64,000 nt of DNA, taken from Alteromonas sp. BMJM2 (GTDB lineage Bacteria > Pseudomonadota > Gammaproteobacteria > Enterobacterales > Alteromonadaceae). Positions 35,587-44,831 of this stretch are shown here, one piece after another. Where the stretch lies: contig NZ_JAPVOT010000010.1 in assembly GCF_027257845.1 (NCBI RefSeq), forward strand, positions 1-64,000, given 5' to 3'. Numbering within the stretch: position 1 is the first letter of the stretch; every line of letters begins with the position of its first letter. Below the pieces are notes generated by a model. It did not search any database. It saw only the letters and a program-made list of their open reading frames with translations, and had not been told where the DNA came from. The position numbers were made by a program, and so were the translations under genes.

Positions 35587-37950
35587 TTAGAACTCGTAGT
35601 ATACGCGTACGCCGGCTATTCTGGGCATGCCGCGAACATTGGTAGGAATACCAAGGCCGCCGCCGGTATTACCTGCATCAATTAAATACTCTTTATCGAA
35701 CGAGTTATTTACATACAGCTCGTAGGCAAACTGACTGTCATTTTTATTCAACTTAATAGAAACGTCGGTGAGTGAATACGTATCTTGCGACGAGCCAGGA
35801 TAATTACTGCTTTCAAAAAACACAGTAGACTGAAAGCTTGTTAACCAATTCACATCAAGGGTCCAAGCATCTACGTAAAACAACTTGTTAATGTTAAACG
35901 CACCGCTTACCTCTGGTGCTAAACGAAACTTGTTACCGCCATATTCAAAGGGCGAGCCATCTGCTGTATCGTTAGCAAACTCGGCATCAAGAAACCCTAA
36001 GCTACCTGTAAGGGTTAAGGTGTCGCTGTAATTATAAACCGCCATTCCCTCGATACCTGACATCGACGAGTCACCCACAGTCACGGTAATGGATTGTAAT
36101 GTTTCAGGGTCGGTAAAACTCTGCTGATAATTACTGTATTCATAGGTAAACATAGCACCGGTAAACATAAAGTTGGCGCTTTGATATTTAACACCAACAT
36201 CAACACTATCCACTATCTCTGCATCGGTAATATTTACCCCACCAGCATTAGCATCTACTACAGGTGAGCGTCGGCCTCGCGCGTAACTTGCGTACACATT
36301 CCAGTTGTTTTGAATATCGTAACTTACTGCAAAACGAGGAAGGGTATCGCTAAAATCACCCTCACCTTCAAACGTAAATGGCCCATTCGCAGTGGCAAAG
36401 GTATTGCGCGTGAAGCGAGTTTCATCAATGTAACGCATACCCGCTGTCACATTTAATTCATCGGTAACAAAGTAAGAAAGCTCAGCAACGTACGACTTAA
36501 TATCTAATTCAGCCTCGAAAACAAACGGCCCCTGAATAACAGTAGAAGGTAAGTCGGGATTGGAAATTGGCGTACCATCTGCGTTAAACAACGCCGATAC
36601 CAGCTGGCTGCGAAGGGCTTGTATTTGCTCAAGCGTTGCGTCGGTAGCAATATTTTGGTTAAGTGGAATATCCGACGACGCTTCTAACTGAGCCTTTACC
36701 GCATCGAATGTACCGCGAACAAATGGGTCCACCATGATGTAGTAAGGCAAGATTGAATCATCCTGCATAATAGATGCCCCCACAAACCCAGTTAGCCTGT
36801 CACCAGAGTTGTAAACTAGGCGCATAGAGCCGCCTTTTAGTGTGGCATCGTTATCAAAATACGCATCTTGAATTCGAAGCGCTGAACCATCAGCGTCAAA
36901 ACCTTCGCTTACTTCAACATCCTTGTAAAAGCCATCTGCATGAAAGCGCAGCGTGTCGTTGATGTCATAGTTAACTGTAAGATCATAAGCGTACAGAGAA
37001 CGCTCAATACCCAGTTCACTCCCCATGCTAAATTCAGCCGCAGTGTAGGGGCTAGTATCGCCATTTTTAGGCGCGATAGAGCCAGATTTAAACGCAATAC
37101 CTGGTTGATCATTGTATTCCATTGAAGCACGGGCAATAATTTCCAGCTGGTCATAATCAGCCTTCCACGTAGCGCGCAACGCCTGAACCGACACCCCTTG
37201 TAAATCTTCACCGCTGCACGGCACGCTATTACCTAGATGATCGATTACATCAGCTTTGCCATAAAACGCTTCATCACTACAGGCTTTATTTTCAACGATG
37301 CCATCCATTTCCCGGTACAGCCCTGCAATTCGAAAACTATTGTTTTCGTTTACTGGTTTGTTGTACATAAAGTCGAGCTCTCTTCCCTGCTCGCTGTTAT
37401 AACCAAGCTGTACCTTACCTTCTTCTGTGTCGGTGGGTAGCTGTGAATGAATGCTAATAGCACCATTTGCAGCGGCGACACCGAAAAGGGTTGGCTGAGG
37501 CCCTTTAAGTACTTCAACTCGCGCAATATCGTAAAGGGCAACACTCGATACGGTCTTTTTACTGATATCAAAACCGTCTTGGTATACTGAAATTCGCGGT
37601 GTTGCGGAGACCGATGACACGTCATCGGTGACACCGCGAATATTGAAAGAAGGCAAGCTTACCGCCTGCTCTTGAATTTGAACATTGGGAAGGATACGAG
37701 ATAAATCGTCGAGTTCCATTATATTAGTGCGTTCCAAAAACTCACTACCAATAACGTCCATGGTTACCGGTACATCCATTACCGATTGCTCACGCATTTG
37801 GGCAGTGACGGTAATTTCTTCTATATAGTCATACGTATCATCTGACGTGTCTGGTGCCACAACACTAGACTCTTGTGCATTTGCTGACGCAAAAGTGGTT
37901 GCAGAGAGCGCGCATACAACTGCGCTGGCTAACAATGAGCGGGGGTACAT
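35587..37950 (-). CDS. TonB-dependent outer-membrane receptor
   Basis: 787 residues. Signal peptide (MYPRSLLASAVVCALSATTF, ASA), a TonB-box-like region EEITVTAQMRE, plug domain (IARVEVLKGPQPTLFGVAAANGAIS) and a long barrel ending in YYEF, with the terminal aromatic Phe used by the BAM machinery. It resembles receptors for large organic substrates in Alteromonadales and sphingomonads rather than ferric-siderophore ones, but the substrate cannot be deduced. It converges with the phosphatase gene; a link to phosphate ester or nucleotide use is speculative. Confidence 0.88.
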   Translation of the reverse strand: MYPRSLLASAVVCALSATTFASANAQESSVVAPDTSDDTYDYIEEITVTAQMREQSVMDVPVTMDVIGSEFLERTNIMELDDLSRILPNVQIQEQAVSLPSFNIRGVTDDVSSVSATPRISVYQDGFDISKKTVSSVALYDIARVEVLKGPQPTLFGVAAANGAISIHSQLPTDTEEGKVQLGYNSEQGRELDFMYNKPVNENNSFRIAGLYREMDGIVENKACSDEAFYGKADVIDHLGNSVPCSGEDLQGVSVQALRATWKADYDQLEIIARASMEYNDQPGIAFKSGSIAPKNGDTSPYTAAEFSMGSELGIERSLYAYDLTVNYDINDTLRFHADGFYKDVEVSEGFDADGSALRIQDAYFDNDATLKGGSMRLVYNSGDRLTGFVGASIMQDDSILPYYIMVDPFVRGTFDAVKAQLEASSDIPLNQNIATDATLEQIQALRSQLVSALFNADGTPISNPDLPSTVIQGPFVFEAELDIKSYVAELSYFVTDELNVTAGMRYIDETRFTRNTFATANGPFTFEGEGDFSDTLPRFAVSYDIQNNWNVYASYARGRRSPVVDANAGGVNITDAEIVDSVDVGVKYQSANFMFTGAMFTYEYSNYQQSFTDPETLQSITVTVGDSSMSGIEGMAVYNYSDTLTLTGSLGFLDAEFANDTADGSPFEYGGNKFRLAPEVSGAFNINKLFYVDAWTLDVNWLTSFQSTVFFESSNYPGSSQDTYSLTDVSIKLNKNDSQFAYELYVNNSFDKEYLIDAGNTGGGLGIPTNVRGMPRIAGVRVYYEF

Positions 37951-38182
37951 AGTTCATTCCTTTATGTGTGCAAGCTTTGTGTTTTTTATTTCAGCGCTCA
38001 TGAGTAAGGTGATTGATTTTTCTGCGCTGGCGTTCATGAAGGTAGAGTGGATTTGAGACGTTTCGATGACACATATATGAAAGATAAAAGGCAGTTCTAT
38101 GACAGTGCCTTGAACCATAAACTTTTGTAATTTATGTACATTATCATCTTGTATAGTAGTGCTATAAAAAGCATGCTAGTCT

Positions 38183-38201
38183 GATAATAAGAATTATTCT
38201 C
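38183..38201 (+). promoter_or_regulatory. Fur-box-like site
   Basis: The 19-base sequence GATAATAAGAATTATTCTC matches the classical Fur consensus at 15 of 19 positions and is nearly palindromic. It lies about 90 bases before the PepSY gene and about 230 from the divergent TonB receptor start. Confidence 0.6.
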
Positions 38202-38292
38202 AGGCGATTAGGCGAGCATTTAAAGCGTGTTCACGTTTTACTAGGCTCGATGAATATTCAATGAAACCATTACCATGTTGAAGGAGAAAACA

Positions 38293-38577
38293 ATGAAAAA
38301 AGCGATAATGCTACTAACCGCGATTGGTGCGGCCACACTGCTAAGTGCATGTAGTGCAGAGCACGGTACTACGATGTGTACAACAGCACCTCAGGCAGAT
38401 TGGCAAAATCAAGAAGCCTTTCAAGCACAACTTGTGGCACAGGGTTATAAAATAAACGAGTTTAAAGTAACCGATGGTAACTGCTACGAAATCTATGGCT
38501 TCAACAAAGATGAAAACAAGGTAGAAATTTATTTCAACCCTGTAGATGGCAGCATCGTTAAAGAAGAAAGCCACTAA
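38293..38577 (+). CDS. PepSY-domain lipoprotein
   Basis: 94 residues from the ATG at 38293, chosen because AAGGAG lies 7 bases upstream and a signal peptide begins there (MKKAIMLLTAIGAATLLSAC). The lipobox LLSAC gives a lipidated periplasmic protein. The mature part fits the small PepSY-type fold (WQNQEAFQAQLVAQGYKINEF to GSIVKEES). It has three further cysteines. Such proteins commonly accompany cytochrome b561 genes in Shewanella/Alteromonas, as here; their exact task is not known. A Fur-like box upstream suggests iron control. Confidence 0.8.
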   Translation: MKKAIMLLTAIGAATLLSACSAEHGTTMCTTAPQADWQNQEAFQAQLVAQGYKINEFKVTDGNCYEIYGFNKDENKVEIYFNPVDGSIVKEESH

Positions 38578-38610
38578 CCTTTAAGGCAAATACGTTGTAA
38601 GGTTTATATG

Positions 38611-38645
38611 AAAGCGCCACAATTATTATTGCGGCGCTTTTTTTT
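38611..38645 (+). terminator. Intrinsic terminator between PepSY and cytochrome genes
   Basis: AAAGCGCC / GGCGCTTT with an inner CAAT/ATTG extension, followed by eight T (38638-38645). It ends only 32 bases before the cytochrome start, so the second gene would be expressed by read-through or from its own promoter. Confidence 0.85.
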
Positions 38646-38677
38646 CAGCGCTGTTTATAAAAGTGAAGGCAAATGAC

Positions 38678-39544
38678 ATGACTGATAACACAACACAGCC
38701 TGTGAAAGACACAACACCTGCAAACAACCACCGTAGTAAAAACACCTTTAGTAATGACCATAAGGGCAATAACCTGCAAGACATTACTATTTGGGATGGT
38801 GTGGTAAGGCTGTGTCACTGGGGCTTGGTTATTTGTTTTATCACAAATTATTTTATTGTTGAACCAGGACGTCTGTATCACGAAATTGCGGGTTATAGCG
38901 CCGTGTTTTTCGTTGTTGTGCGCATCGTTTGGGGCTTCACACGCCCACCAGCTGAGAGTACTTATCAAGACAGTACTTATCAAGACAGGCATGCTTCTCA
39001 TGACTGTCATAATAAGAGTGATAAAAACGACAATCAGGACCAAAGCGTTTATCAGGACTCCACCTTTTGTGACAGGCATAGCAGTGACAGGCATAGCAGT
39101 GATGTTTATGACAGGCATAGCAGTACTTCTCATGATTCTTTTTATGCCTGTCTCAATAAGGAAGCTCCTAGTGAATCGAACTACGCTAGCTTCCGCACTG
39201 TTAACTTAAGTAGCCAAGCTTTTAAAGAACATTTACAGCACTTAACACTTCGTAATGTGCCTGTCCAAACAGGGCACAACCCCTTTGGTTGGCTTATGAT
39301 ATTTGCAGTTATAGGGTTATTTTTTGGCCTAGGTATTAGCGGGTTTCTAATGGAGGAAATTGACGCCCTATTTGGCAATAGTACGTTGGAATGGATCCAC
39401 AGCATATTTGCTGATGTGTTATATGCGTGTGTATTGGTCCATATTGCAGCGGTGTTTTTTGTGCAGTACAGAGGGCGCGTACAGTTGCTGCGCCCTATGA
39501 TAACGGGCTTACGGCGAAACTTGTCTCGAGATGATAAGCCTTAG
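38678..39544 (+). CDS. Cytochrome b561-family membrane protein with repeat-encoded insertion
   Basis: 288 residues from the ATG at 38678 (GAAGG upstream; a GTG at 38663 is the alternative). Four hydrophobic helices carry the haem-ligand histidines: RLCHWGLV and LYHEIAGYSAVFF in the first half, EWIHSIFADV and LVHIAAVFFVQ in the second, as in diheme b561/cyt b6-like electron carriers. Between helices 2 and 3 lies a stretch of about 68 residues (about 94-161), rich in Asp, His, Ser and Gln, with repeated DRHSS, encoded by GACAGGCAT repeats. Homologous proteins normally have a short loop here. The frame stays open through the whole insertion. Likely a membrane quinol/cytochrome redox component; whether the protein still works is unknown. 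Confidence 0.82.
   Translation: MTDNTTQPVKDTTPANNHRSKNTFSNDHKGNNLQDITIWDGVVRLCHWGLVICFITNYFIVEPGRLYHEIAGYSAVFFVVVRIVWGFTRPPAESTYQDSTYQDRHASHDCHNKSDKNDNQDQSVYQDSTFCDRHSSDRHSSDVYDRHSSTSHDSFYACLNKEAPSESNYASFRTVNLSSQAFKEHLQHLTLRNVPVQTGHNPFGWLMIFAVIGLFFGLGISGFLMEEIDALFGNSTLEWIHSIFADVLYACVLVHIAAVFFVQYRGRVQLLRPMITGLRRNLSRDDKP
38958..39160. repeat. GACAGGCAT-family cluster inside the cytochrome b561 gene
   Basis: Cores at 38984-38992, 39070-39079, 39085-39094 and 39109-39118, and an inverted copy at 39144-39152. GACAGGCATAGCAGT occurs three times with a 15-base unit. A separate 15-bp tandem duplication (GTACTTATCAAGACA) lies at 38958-38987. Inverted GACTGTC lies at about 39002. Confidence 0.92.
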
Positions 39545-39707
39545 GGCGTGATCTTTGCTGAGCATTTTCGCATGGGCCTATGTGATGTTTAAAAAGGCAA
39601 ATGATTAAAGGTCTAGTGGACTAAATTAAAACCATTTAACGCGGTATATACAGCACGCAGGCGCTACCCGAGAGGGGCTAAATTTCTACAGTAAAGGTTA
39701 ACGTGCC

Positions 39708-40358
39708 TTAACTATCCATAGGCCGTTTTGCAGCGCGAACTGCTTTGGGGTGCATTAGCGTTTCTAGTTCATCAAGGTATGATGCTATTTTTTTGTGCTG
39801 AGCTTTGTCGTTAGTAATGGCGTTATGCAGCCAGTGATAAGCATCTTCGTAATCGTATGGGCTACCGTAACCTGCTAGAAACAACTCCACAAGCTGAATT
39901 TGGGCCTTTAAATTCTTAAGTGCTGATGCTTCACGTAGATAAACAACGGCGCGCTCTTTATCTTCTTGTACCAGTGTTCCGTTTGCGTAATATCGGCCTA
40001 ACTGTTCTAACGCCGCAGGCAAACCTTGATTAGCTGCATCTTCTATATAGCCAATACCTCGTGCCGGTTCCTCATCAACGCACACTCCCCACGCCAGCAT
40101 GTCACCCCATAAAAACTGATAGGCAGGCACTTTTAATACGTCGGCCCGCGCCTCAATGTCCTGAACCAGCTGACAGCGATCGGCCAAAACCTTATCTAAA
40201 TGCGTATTGGCATTTATCATTTCAATAAGTGCGTCTTCGCTGTAGAGCTGTACAGCACGAATCTCTTCTAGGGTTTCGCCCTCCAAAGCATTAACACGCG
40301 CAGAAAAACTGAGCGTTAAAAAAGTAACCGCAAGAGTGATAAGAAGATATGGTTTCAT
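39708..40358 (-). CDS. motX: Sodium-type flagellar motor protein MotX
   Basis: 216 residues from MKPYLLITLAVTFLTL, a signal peptide; the longer frame adds 17 residues before it. The mature protein has Sel1-type repeats and the block CQLVQDIEARADVLKVPAYQFLWGDMLAWGVCV, which I recognise as MotX of Vibrio and relatives, then LPAALEQLGRYYANG and GSPYDYEDAYHWL. In that family MotX joins the periplasmic T-ring and is needed for the Na+-driven PomAB stator to turn the polar flagellum. Stands alone here, as is usual for motX. Confidence 0.9.
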   Translation of the reverse strand: MKPYLLITLAVTFLTLSFSARVNALEGETLEEIRAVQLYSEDALIEMINANTHLDKVLADRCQLVQDIEARADVLKVPAYQFLWGDMLAWGVCVDEEPARGIGYIEDAANQGLPAALEQLGRYYANGTLVQEDKERAVVYLREASALKNLKAQIQLVELFLAGYGSPYDYEDAYHWLHNAITNDKAQHKKIASYLDELETLMHPKAVRAAKRPMDS

Positions 40359-40473
40359 AATTACAGGTTCTAACAATACTAAAGCAAGCGTAGTTAAGTT
40401 ATCGTCCAAGTATAGAATATCTTAACTACATTGCTCACTTCTTTACAGCTACTGCACTATTTAGCAACCTTGT

Positions 40474-40725
40474 TTAGTGGCCGCCTTTTGTGGAACATAA
40501 AGCAGATTGAATATGACGAGCGTGGTCAGCAAGGTCGATACCTAAGTCGGTAAGGTAACCTCCATCAGGTAGAGTGATAAGTCCTTTTGAGTATAATCGA
40601 GAGGCGGCGTTAACCATGGTTTGACTTGCGTCATGGTGAATTTTTAAACCTTGTAGCAGGCTATTGTCTGGAAATTTGAGTAGTAAATTTAACTCGTCGA
40701 GCATGTCCTGATCGAATGTTGTCAT
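40474..40725 (-). CDS. TIGR02647-like small DNA-binding protein
   Basis: 83 residues: ELNLLLKFPDNSLLQGLKIHHDA, then RLYSKGLITLPDGGYLTDLGIDLADHA. This resembles the TIGR02647 family, described as putative DNA-binding proteins with unknown targets. AAGGTGG lies before the ATG. Monocistronic, between motX and ubiD. Confidence 0.7.
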   Translation of the reverse strand: MTTFDQDMLDELNLLLKFPDNSLLQGLKIHHDASQTMVNAASRLYSKGLITLPDGGYLTDLGIDLADHARHIQSALCSTKGGH

Positions 40726-40950
40726 ACAACCACCTTAAGCAAAGGATTGAAAGTTATAGCGCTTATGTTTCTCTATTAGTTATAGCGCCATTTCCTATAT
40801 CACACACAATTAATCGCACTGTCCAGATCATTTTCTCGAAAATAATCACTATTGAACCTTTTATATGGAATTCACACCGCGAACTGATCGGACTTTCTCA
40901 CTAAATAGTATACTCTTGCCATAACATGAGTTCGTGGATGTGCAGCCCCA

Positions 40951-42420
40951 ATGAAGTATAAAGATTTACGCGACTTTATTCGCCAACTAGAAAGCAAAGG
41001 TGAATTGGTACGCATTAGCCAGCCAATTGATACCGACCTTGAAATGACCGAAATTGCGGATCGCACCTTGCGTGCCGGCGGCCCTGCGCTTCTTTTTGAG
41101 AATCCCAAAAATCATTCTATGCCTGTCTTGGCCAACCTGTTTGGTACACCTCATCGGGTTGCCATGGGTATGGGTCAAGACTCAGTAGAGGCGCTAAGAG
41201 AAGTGGGTAAACTTCTAGCCTACTTGAAAGAGCCTGAGCCACCGAAAGGATTGAAAGATCTGTGGTCAAAGCTTCCTGTGTTTAAGCAAGTGCTTAATAT
41301 GCCGGCTAAGGTAGTTAAAAAAGCGCCTTGCCAAGAAGTGGTGCTAACCGGTGATGATGTAGACTTATCAAAAATCCCCGTTCAGCGATGCTGGCCAGGT
41401 GATGCGGCACCATTGGTAACGTGGGGGCTCAGCGTAACTCGCGGGCCGCACAAGAAACGTCAGAACCTAGGCATCTATCGCCAGCAGGTTATTGCCAAGA
41501 ATAAACTCATCATGCGTTGGTTATCTCATCGCGGCGGTGCGCTAGATTTTCGCGAGTGGTGTCAAACTCACCCCGGCGAACCCTACCCAGTGTCAGTAGC
41601 ATTAGGTGCCGACCCTGCCACTATTTTAGGTGCCGTTACGCCAGTGCCCGATACGTTATCTGAATATGCATTTGCCGGGTTGTTACGAGGTGATAAAACG
41701 GAAGTGGTTTCTTCTATTAGTAACGATCTGCAGGTACCCGCAACCGCTGAAATAGTACTTGAAGGGTATATTGCGCAGGATGAAACCGCGCCTGAAGGGC
41801 CTTATGGCGATCACACTGGTTATTATAACGAGGTAGACGAGTTCCCTGTCTTCACCGTTACCCACATAACTCACAGAAAAGATCCTATTTATCACTCTAC
41901 CTACACCGGTCGTCCGCCAGACGAACCCGCCATTTTAGGCGTAGCGTTAAATGAGGTGTTTGTCCCTATTTTACAAAAACAATTTCCAGAAATTGTCGAT
42001 TTTTATCTGCCGCCTGAAGGATGCTCCTACCGAATGGCAGTGGTTACCATGAAAAAGCAGTATCCGGGGCATGCGAAGCGGGTAATGATGGGTGTATGGT
42101 CGTTTTTACGCCAGTTTATGTACACTAAATTTGTTATTGTGTGTGACGATGACGTGAATGCGCGAGATTGGAATGATGTGATTTGGGCCATTACTACGCG
42201 TATGGATCCGGCCCGTGATACGGTATTGATAGAAAATACCCCTATCGACTACCTCGATTTTGCATCTCCCGTATCAGGGTTAGGCTCTAAAATGGGAATG
42301 GATGCGACCAATAAGATGCCCGGTGAAACCGACCGCGAGTGGGGCGAGCCCATCGTTATGGATGAAGACGTTAAAAAGCGTGTTGATGATATTTGGGACG
42401 AACTTGGTATTATGAAATAA
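40951..42420 (+). CDS. ubiD: 4-hydroxy-3-polyprenylbenzoate decarboxylase UbiD
   Basis: 489 residues, typical of UbiD, beginning [20 protein letters not shown]. It contains the prFMN/Mn-binding region ([23 protein letters not shown]) and the [11 protein letters not shown] segment with the catalytic Glu-Arg-Glu network. It removes the carboxyl group in ubiquinone synthesis and needs prenyl-FMN from UbiX, which is not in this window. fre follows 53 bases downstream, the same pairing as in E. coli. Confidence 0.97.
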   Translation: MKYKDLRDFIRQLESKGELVRISQPIDTDLEMTEIADRTLRAGGPALLFENPKNHSMPVLANLFGTPHRVAMGMGQDSVEALREVGKLLAYLKEPEPPKGLKDLWSKLPVFKQVLNMPAKVVKKAPCQEVVLTGDDVDLSKIPVQRCWPGDAAPLVTWGLSVTRGPHKKRQNLGIYRQQVIAKNKLIMRWLSHRGGALDFREWCQTHPGEPYPVSVALGADPATILGAVTPVPDTLSEYAFAGLLRGDKTEVVSSISNDLQVPATAEIVLEGYIAQDETAPEGPYGDHTGYYNEVDEFPVFTVTHITHRKDPIYHSTYTGRPPDEPAILGVALNEVFVPILQKQFPEIVDFYLPPEGCSYRMAVVTMKKQYPGHAKRVMMGVWSFLRQFMYTKFVIVCDDDVNARDWNDVIWAITTRMDPARDTVLIENTPIDYLDFASPVSGLGSKMGMDATNKMPGETDREWGEPIVMDEDVKKRVDDIWDELGIMK

Positions 42421-42473
42421 TCAGGCTCAAGAGCAAAGGCAACACGCTAAACCAAAAGGTAAGAAGAGAATAC

Positions 42474-43169
42474 ATGCCACAGATTAATTGCAAGGTTGCA
42501 AGCATTACGCCTTTAACCGATGTAGTACAAAAAGTTGAGCTAGCGTTACCAGAAGCAGTAGCGTTTAAAGCAGGTCAGTACGCCATGGTAGTGATGGGCG
42601 AAAAAGATATGCGCCCGTTTTCTATCGCTAACCCGGCCTACGACAATAACAGAGTAGAACTTCACATTGGCGCAGAGCCAGGTAACAGCTACGCGGGTGA
42701 AGTGTTAGCGCGCATGCAGCAAGACGGAGAAATAACGCTAAGCCTTGGACACGGCGATGCATTCTTGCAAAGCAACGGTTTACCCATGGTACTTATTGCT
42801 GGCGGCACAGGGTTTTCCTACACCTACTCTATTTTAAAAGAGCACTTACAAAGCGGCGATAAAACACCATTAACGCTGTATTGGGGTGGTAAGCACGCCG
42901 ACGACCTGTACTTGGCCGATGAGCTTAGCGCGCTAGCTGATGCAAACGACCATTTTACCTTTGTGCCTGTGGTTGAGTTTGCGAGTGACGACTGGACGGG
43001 AAGAACGGGTTGGGTACACCATGCAGCAATGGCTGATCATGCCGACTTCGGCGAGGTTCAGGTATATGTTGCTGGCCGCTTTGAAATGGCCAAAGTCGTT
43101 CGCGATGACTTCACGCAGCGCGGCTTAAAGGCAGAAAACTTGTATGGTGATGCGTTCGCCTTTATTTAA
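42474..43169 (+). CDS. fre: NAD(P)H-flavin reductase
   Basis: 231 residues from MPQINCKVASITPL, equal to the E. coli Fre length; the longer frame lacks support. An FAD-binding-like beta barrel with MRPFSIAN and an NAD-binding domain with VLIAGGTGFSYTYSIL and the C-terminal GDAFAF are present. It reduces free flavins, which may help feed UbiX/UbiD and ferric reduction. It follows ubiD in the same transcription unit. Confidence 0.95.
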   Translation: MPQINCKVASITPLTDVVQKVELALPEAVAFKAGQYAMVVMGEKDMRPFSIANPAYDNNRVELHIGAEPGNSYAGEVLARMQQDGEITLSLGHGDAFLQSNGLPMVLIAGGTGFSYTYSILKEHLQSGDKTPLTLYWGGKHADDLYLADELSALADANDHFTFVPVVEFASDDWTGRTGWVHHAAMADHADFGEVQVYVAGRFEMAKVVRDDFTQRGLKAENLYGDAFAFI

Positions 43170-43195
43170 GACCTGCTACTTCTTTTAGTGTTTTG

Positions 43196-43224
43196 AAAGC
43201 CGACTGATTACTGTCGGCTTTTTT
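43196..43224 (+). terminator. Intrinsic terminator of ubiD-fre
   Basis: AAAGCCGAC / GTCGGCTTT stem with 8-base loop and a six-T run, 27 bases past the fre stop. Confidence 0.92.
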
Positions 43225-43349
43225 ATTCCTTCAAATTCGATAACTAACTGCTGTACACGTTTACTCCAATTGTTCCTTTCTAACGTATCCGCTATGGTTG
43301 AGTAACTCTGTCACCTAGTGTTCAGTTAAAAGCACCCTTGGAGAAAAGA

Positions 43350-44762
43350 ATGATAAAAAATATTCCTACAACATTTAAAAGCGTGGGTCTGTCTGCGCTT
43401 TCATTAGCATTTCCTATGGCAATTGTGAGTGCCGCTACCATTGGTAATGCCCACGCTGCAGATACCAAGCAAAAGGCAGCTCTGTATGATATTGCCGCAT
43501 CTATTTCACCAGAGAGAATAGAAGACGATATCACTACGCTGGTTAATTTTGGTACCCGCCACACCCTATCTGAGACTGAGTCTGATACCAGAGGAATTGG
43601 CGCGGCAAGGCGCTGGATTAAATCTGAGTTTGAGGAAATTTCTGCTCAGTGCGGCGGCTGCTTAGAAGTATACTTTCAGTCTGAAACCATTAGTGGTGAA
43701 AAGCGTATTCCTAACCCTACTGAGGTAGTCAGTGTTATCGCTATTCAGCGAGGCGCTACCGACCCTGGGCGCTATGTGATCATGTCTGGCGACATTGATT
43801 CTCGCGTGTCTGATGTTATGGATTTTACGTCTGACTCACCTGGGGCTAACGATAATGCATCGGGTGTAGCCGGTACGCTGGAAGCTGCACGAGTACTGTC
43901 TAAGTACGAGTTTAACGGCACCATTGTCTATGCCGCGCTGGCAGGTGAAGAACAAGGCCTTTTTGGCGGCCGCATAATGGCGAACCAAGCTAAGAAAGAT
44001 GGCTGGCGCATTAAAGCGGTATTGAATAATGATATGATTGGCAATATTGAAGGGGTAAATGGGGTTATCAACAACACCACAGCCCGTATTTTTGCTGAGG
44101 GTACACGAGTTACTGAAACCGAAGCAGAAGCAAGACGTCGCCGCTTTACCGGTGGTGAAGTAGACTCGCCAAGCCGTAACTTGGCTCGCTACATAGATAA
44201 AGTCGCCGACCAGTATATTGAAAACCTCGATACCATGGTGGTATATCGTTTAGACAGGTTCGGTCGAGGCGGTCATCACCGTCCGTTTAACGACCTTGGC
44301 TATCCGGGCATTCGCATTATGGAAACCAACGAAAACTACACGCGTCAGCATCAAGACTTGCGTGAAGAAGGTGGCATTAAGTACGGCGATACCCTCGATG
44401 GCGTAAATTTTGAGTACGCGGCCAAGTTAACTGGCTTAAACGCCGTAACCTTAGCTTCTATGGCATGGGCACCAAACCCACCTGCAAATGTATCAATTAA
44501 AGGCGCAGTTCAACCTTCAACAACATTAATGTGGGATGCATTAGACGAAGCACAAAACCCTCAGTTAAAAGGGTATAAAGTGTATTGGCGTCATACTGAC
44601 GCGCCGCAGTGGGAATACAGCAAATTTGTCGGCGATGTTACTGAGGCCACCCTTGAGAATGTAGTGATTGATAATTACTTCTTTGGCGTTGCCAGTGTAA
44701 ACAACGATGGCGTTGAAAGCGTGGTCGTTTACCCAGGACCAGCGGGTAGCTTTGGTGAGTAA
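43350..44762 (+). CDS. Secreted M28-family metallopeptidase with C-terminal Fn3-like domain
   Basis: 470 residues from the ATG at 43350 (GGAG upstream; a TTG four codons earlier is unlikely). Signal peptide ending AHA. The M28 catalytic domain shows the bridging Asp in GANDNASG, the Glu-Glu pair in AGEEQG, an Asp in NNDMIGN and a late His in TRQHQDL, all metal or catalytic positions. The first ligand position, normally His in GHxDS, reads SGDIDS, so His is replaced by Asp. A final domain of about 90 residues looks like fibronectin III. Probably an aminopeptidase acting outside the cytoplasm, with altered metal binding or simply a subfamily variant. Confidence 0.85.
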   Translation: MIKNIPTTFKSVGLSALSLAFPMAIVSAATIGNAHAADTKQKAALYDIAASISPERIEDDITTLVNFGTRHTLSETESDTRGIGAARRWIKSEFEEISAQCGGCLEVYFQSETISGEKRIPNPTEVVSVIAIQRGATDPGRYVIMSGDIDSRVSDVMDFTSDSPGANDNASGVAGTLEAARVLSKYEFNGTIVYAALAGEEQGLFGGRIMANQAKKDGWRIKAVLNNDMIGNIEGVNGVINNTTARIFAEGTRVTETEAEARRRRFTGGEVDSPSRNLARYIDKVADQYIENLDTMVVYRLDRFGRGGHHRPFNDLGYPGIRIMETNENYTRQHQDLREEGGIKYGDTLDGVNFEYAAKLTGLNAVTLASMAWAPNPPANVSIKGAVQPSTTLMWDALDEAQNPQLKGYKVYWRHTDAPQWEYSKFVGDVTEATLENVVIDNYFFGVASVNNDGVESVVVYPGPAGSFGE

Positions 44763-44831
44763 AAAGGGTGAATAAACTGCTCGTATGACGCTGTGAATAA
44801 GCTGGTCAAATAGCAACACAAGTAAAATAAC

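Noticed and set aside
41119-41127. An exact ATGCCTGTC (GACAGGCAT) in ubiD
   Set aside because: It encodes the Ser-Met-Pro-Val-Leu part of a conserved UbiD segment and has no neighbouring copies or palindromes, so it is most likely chance.
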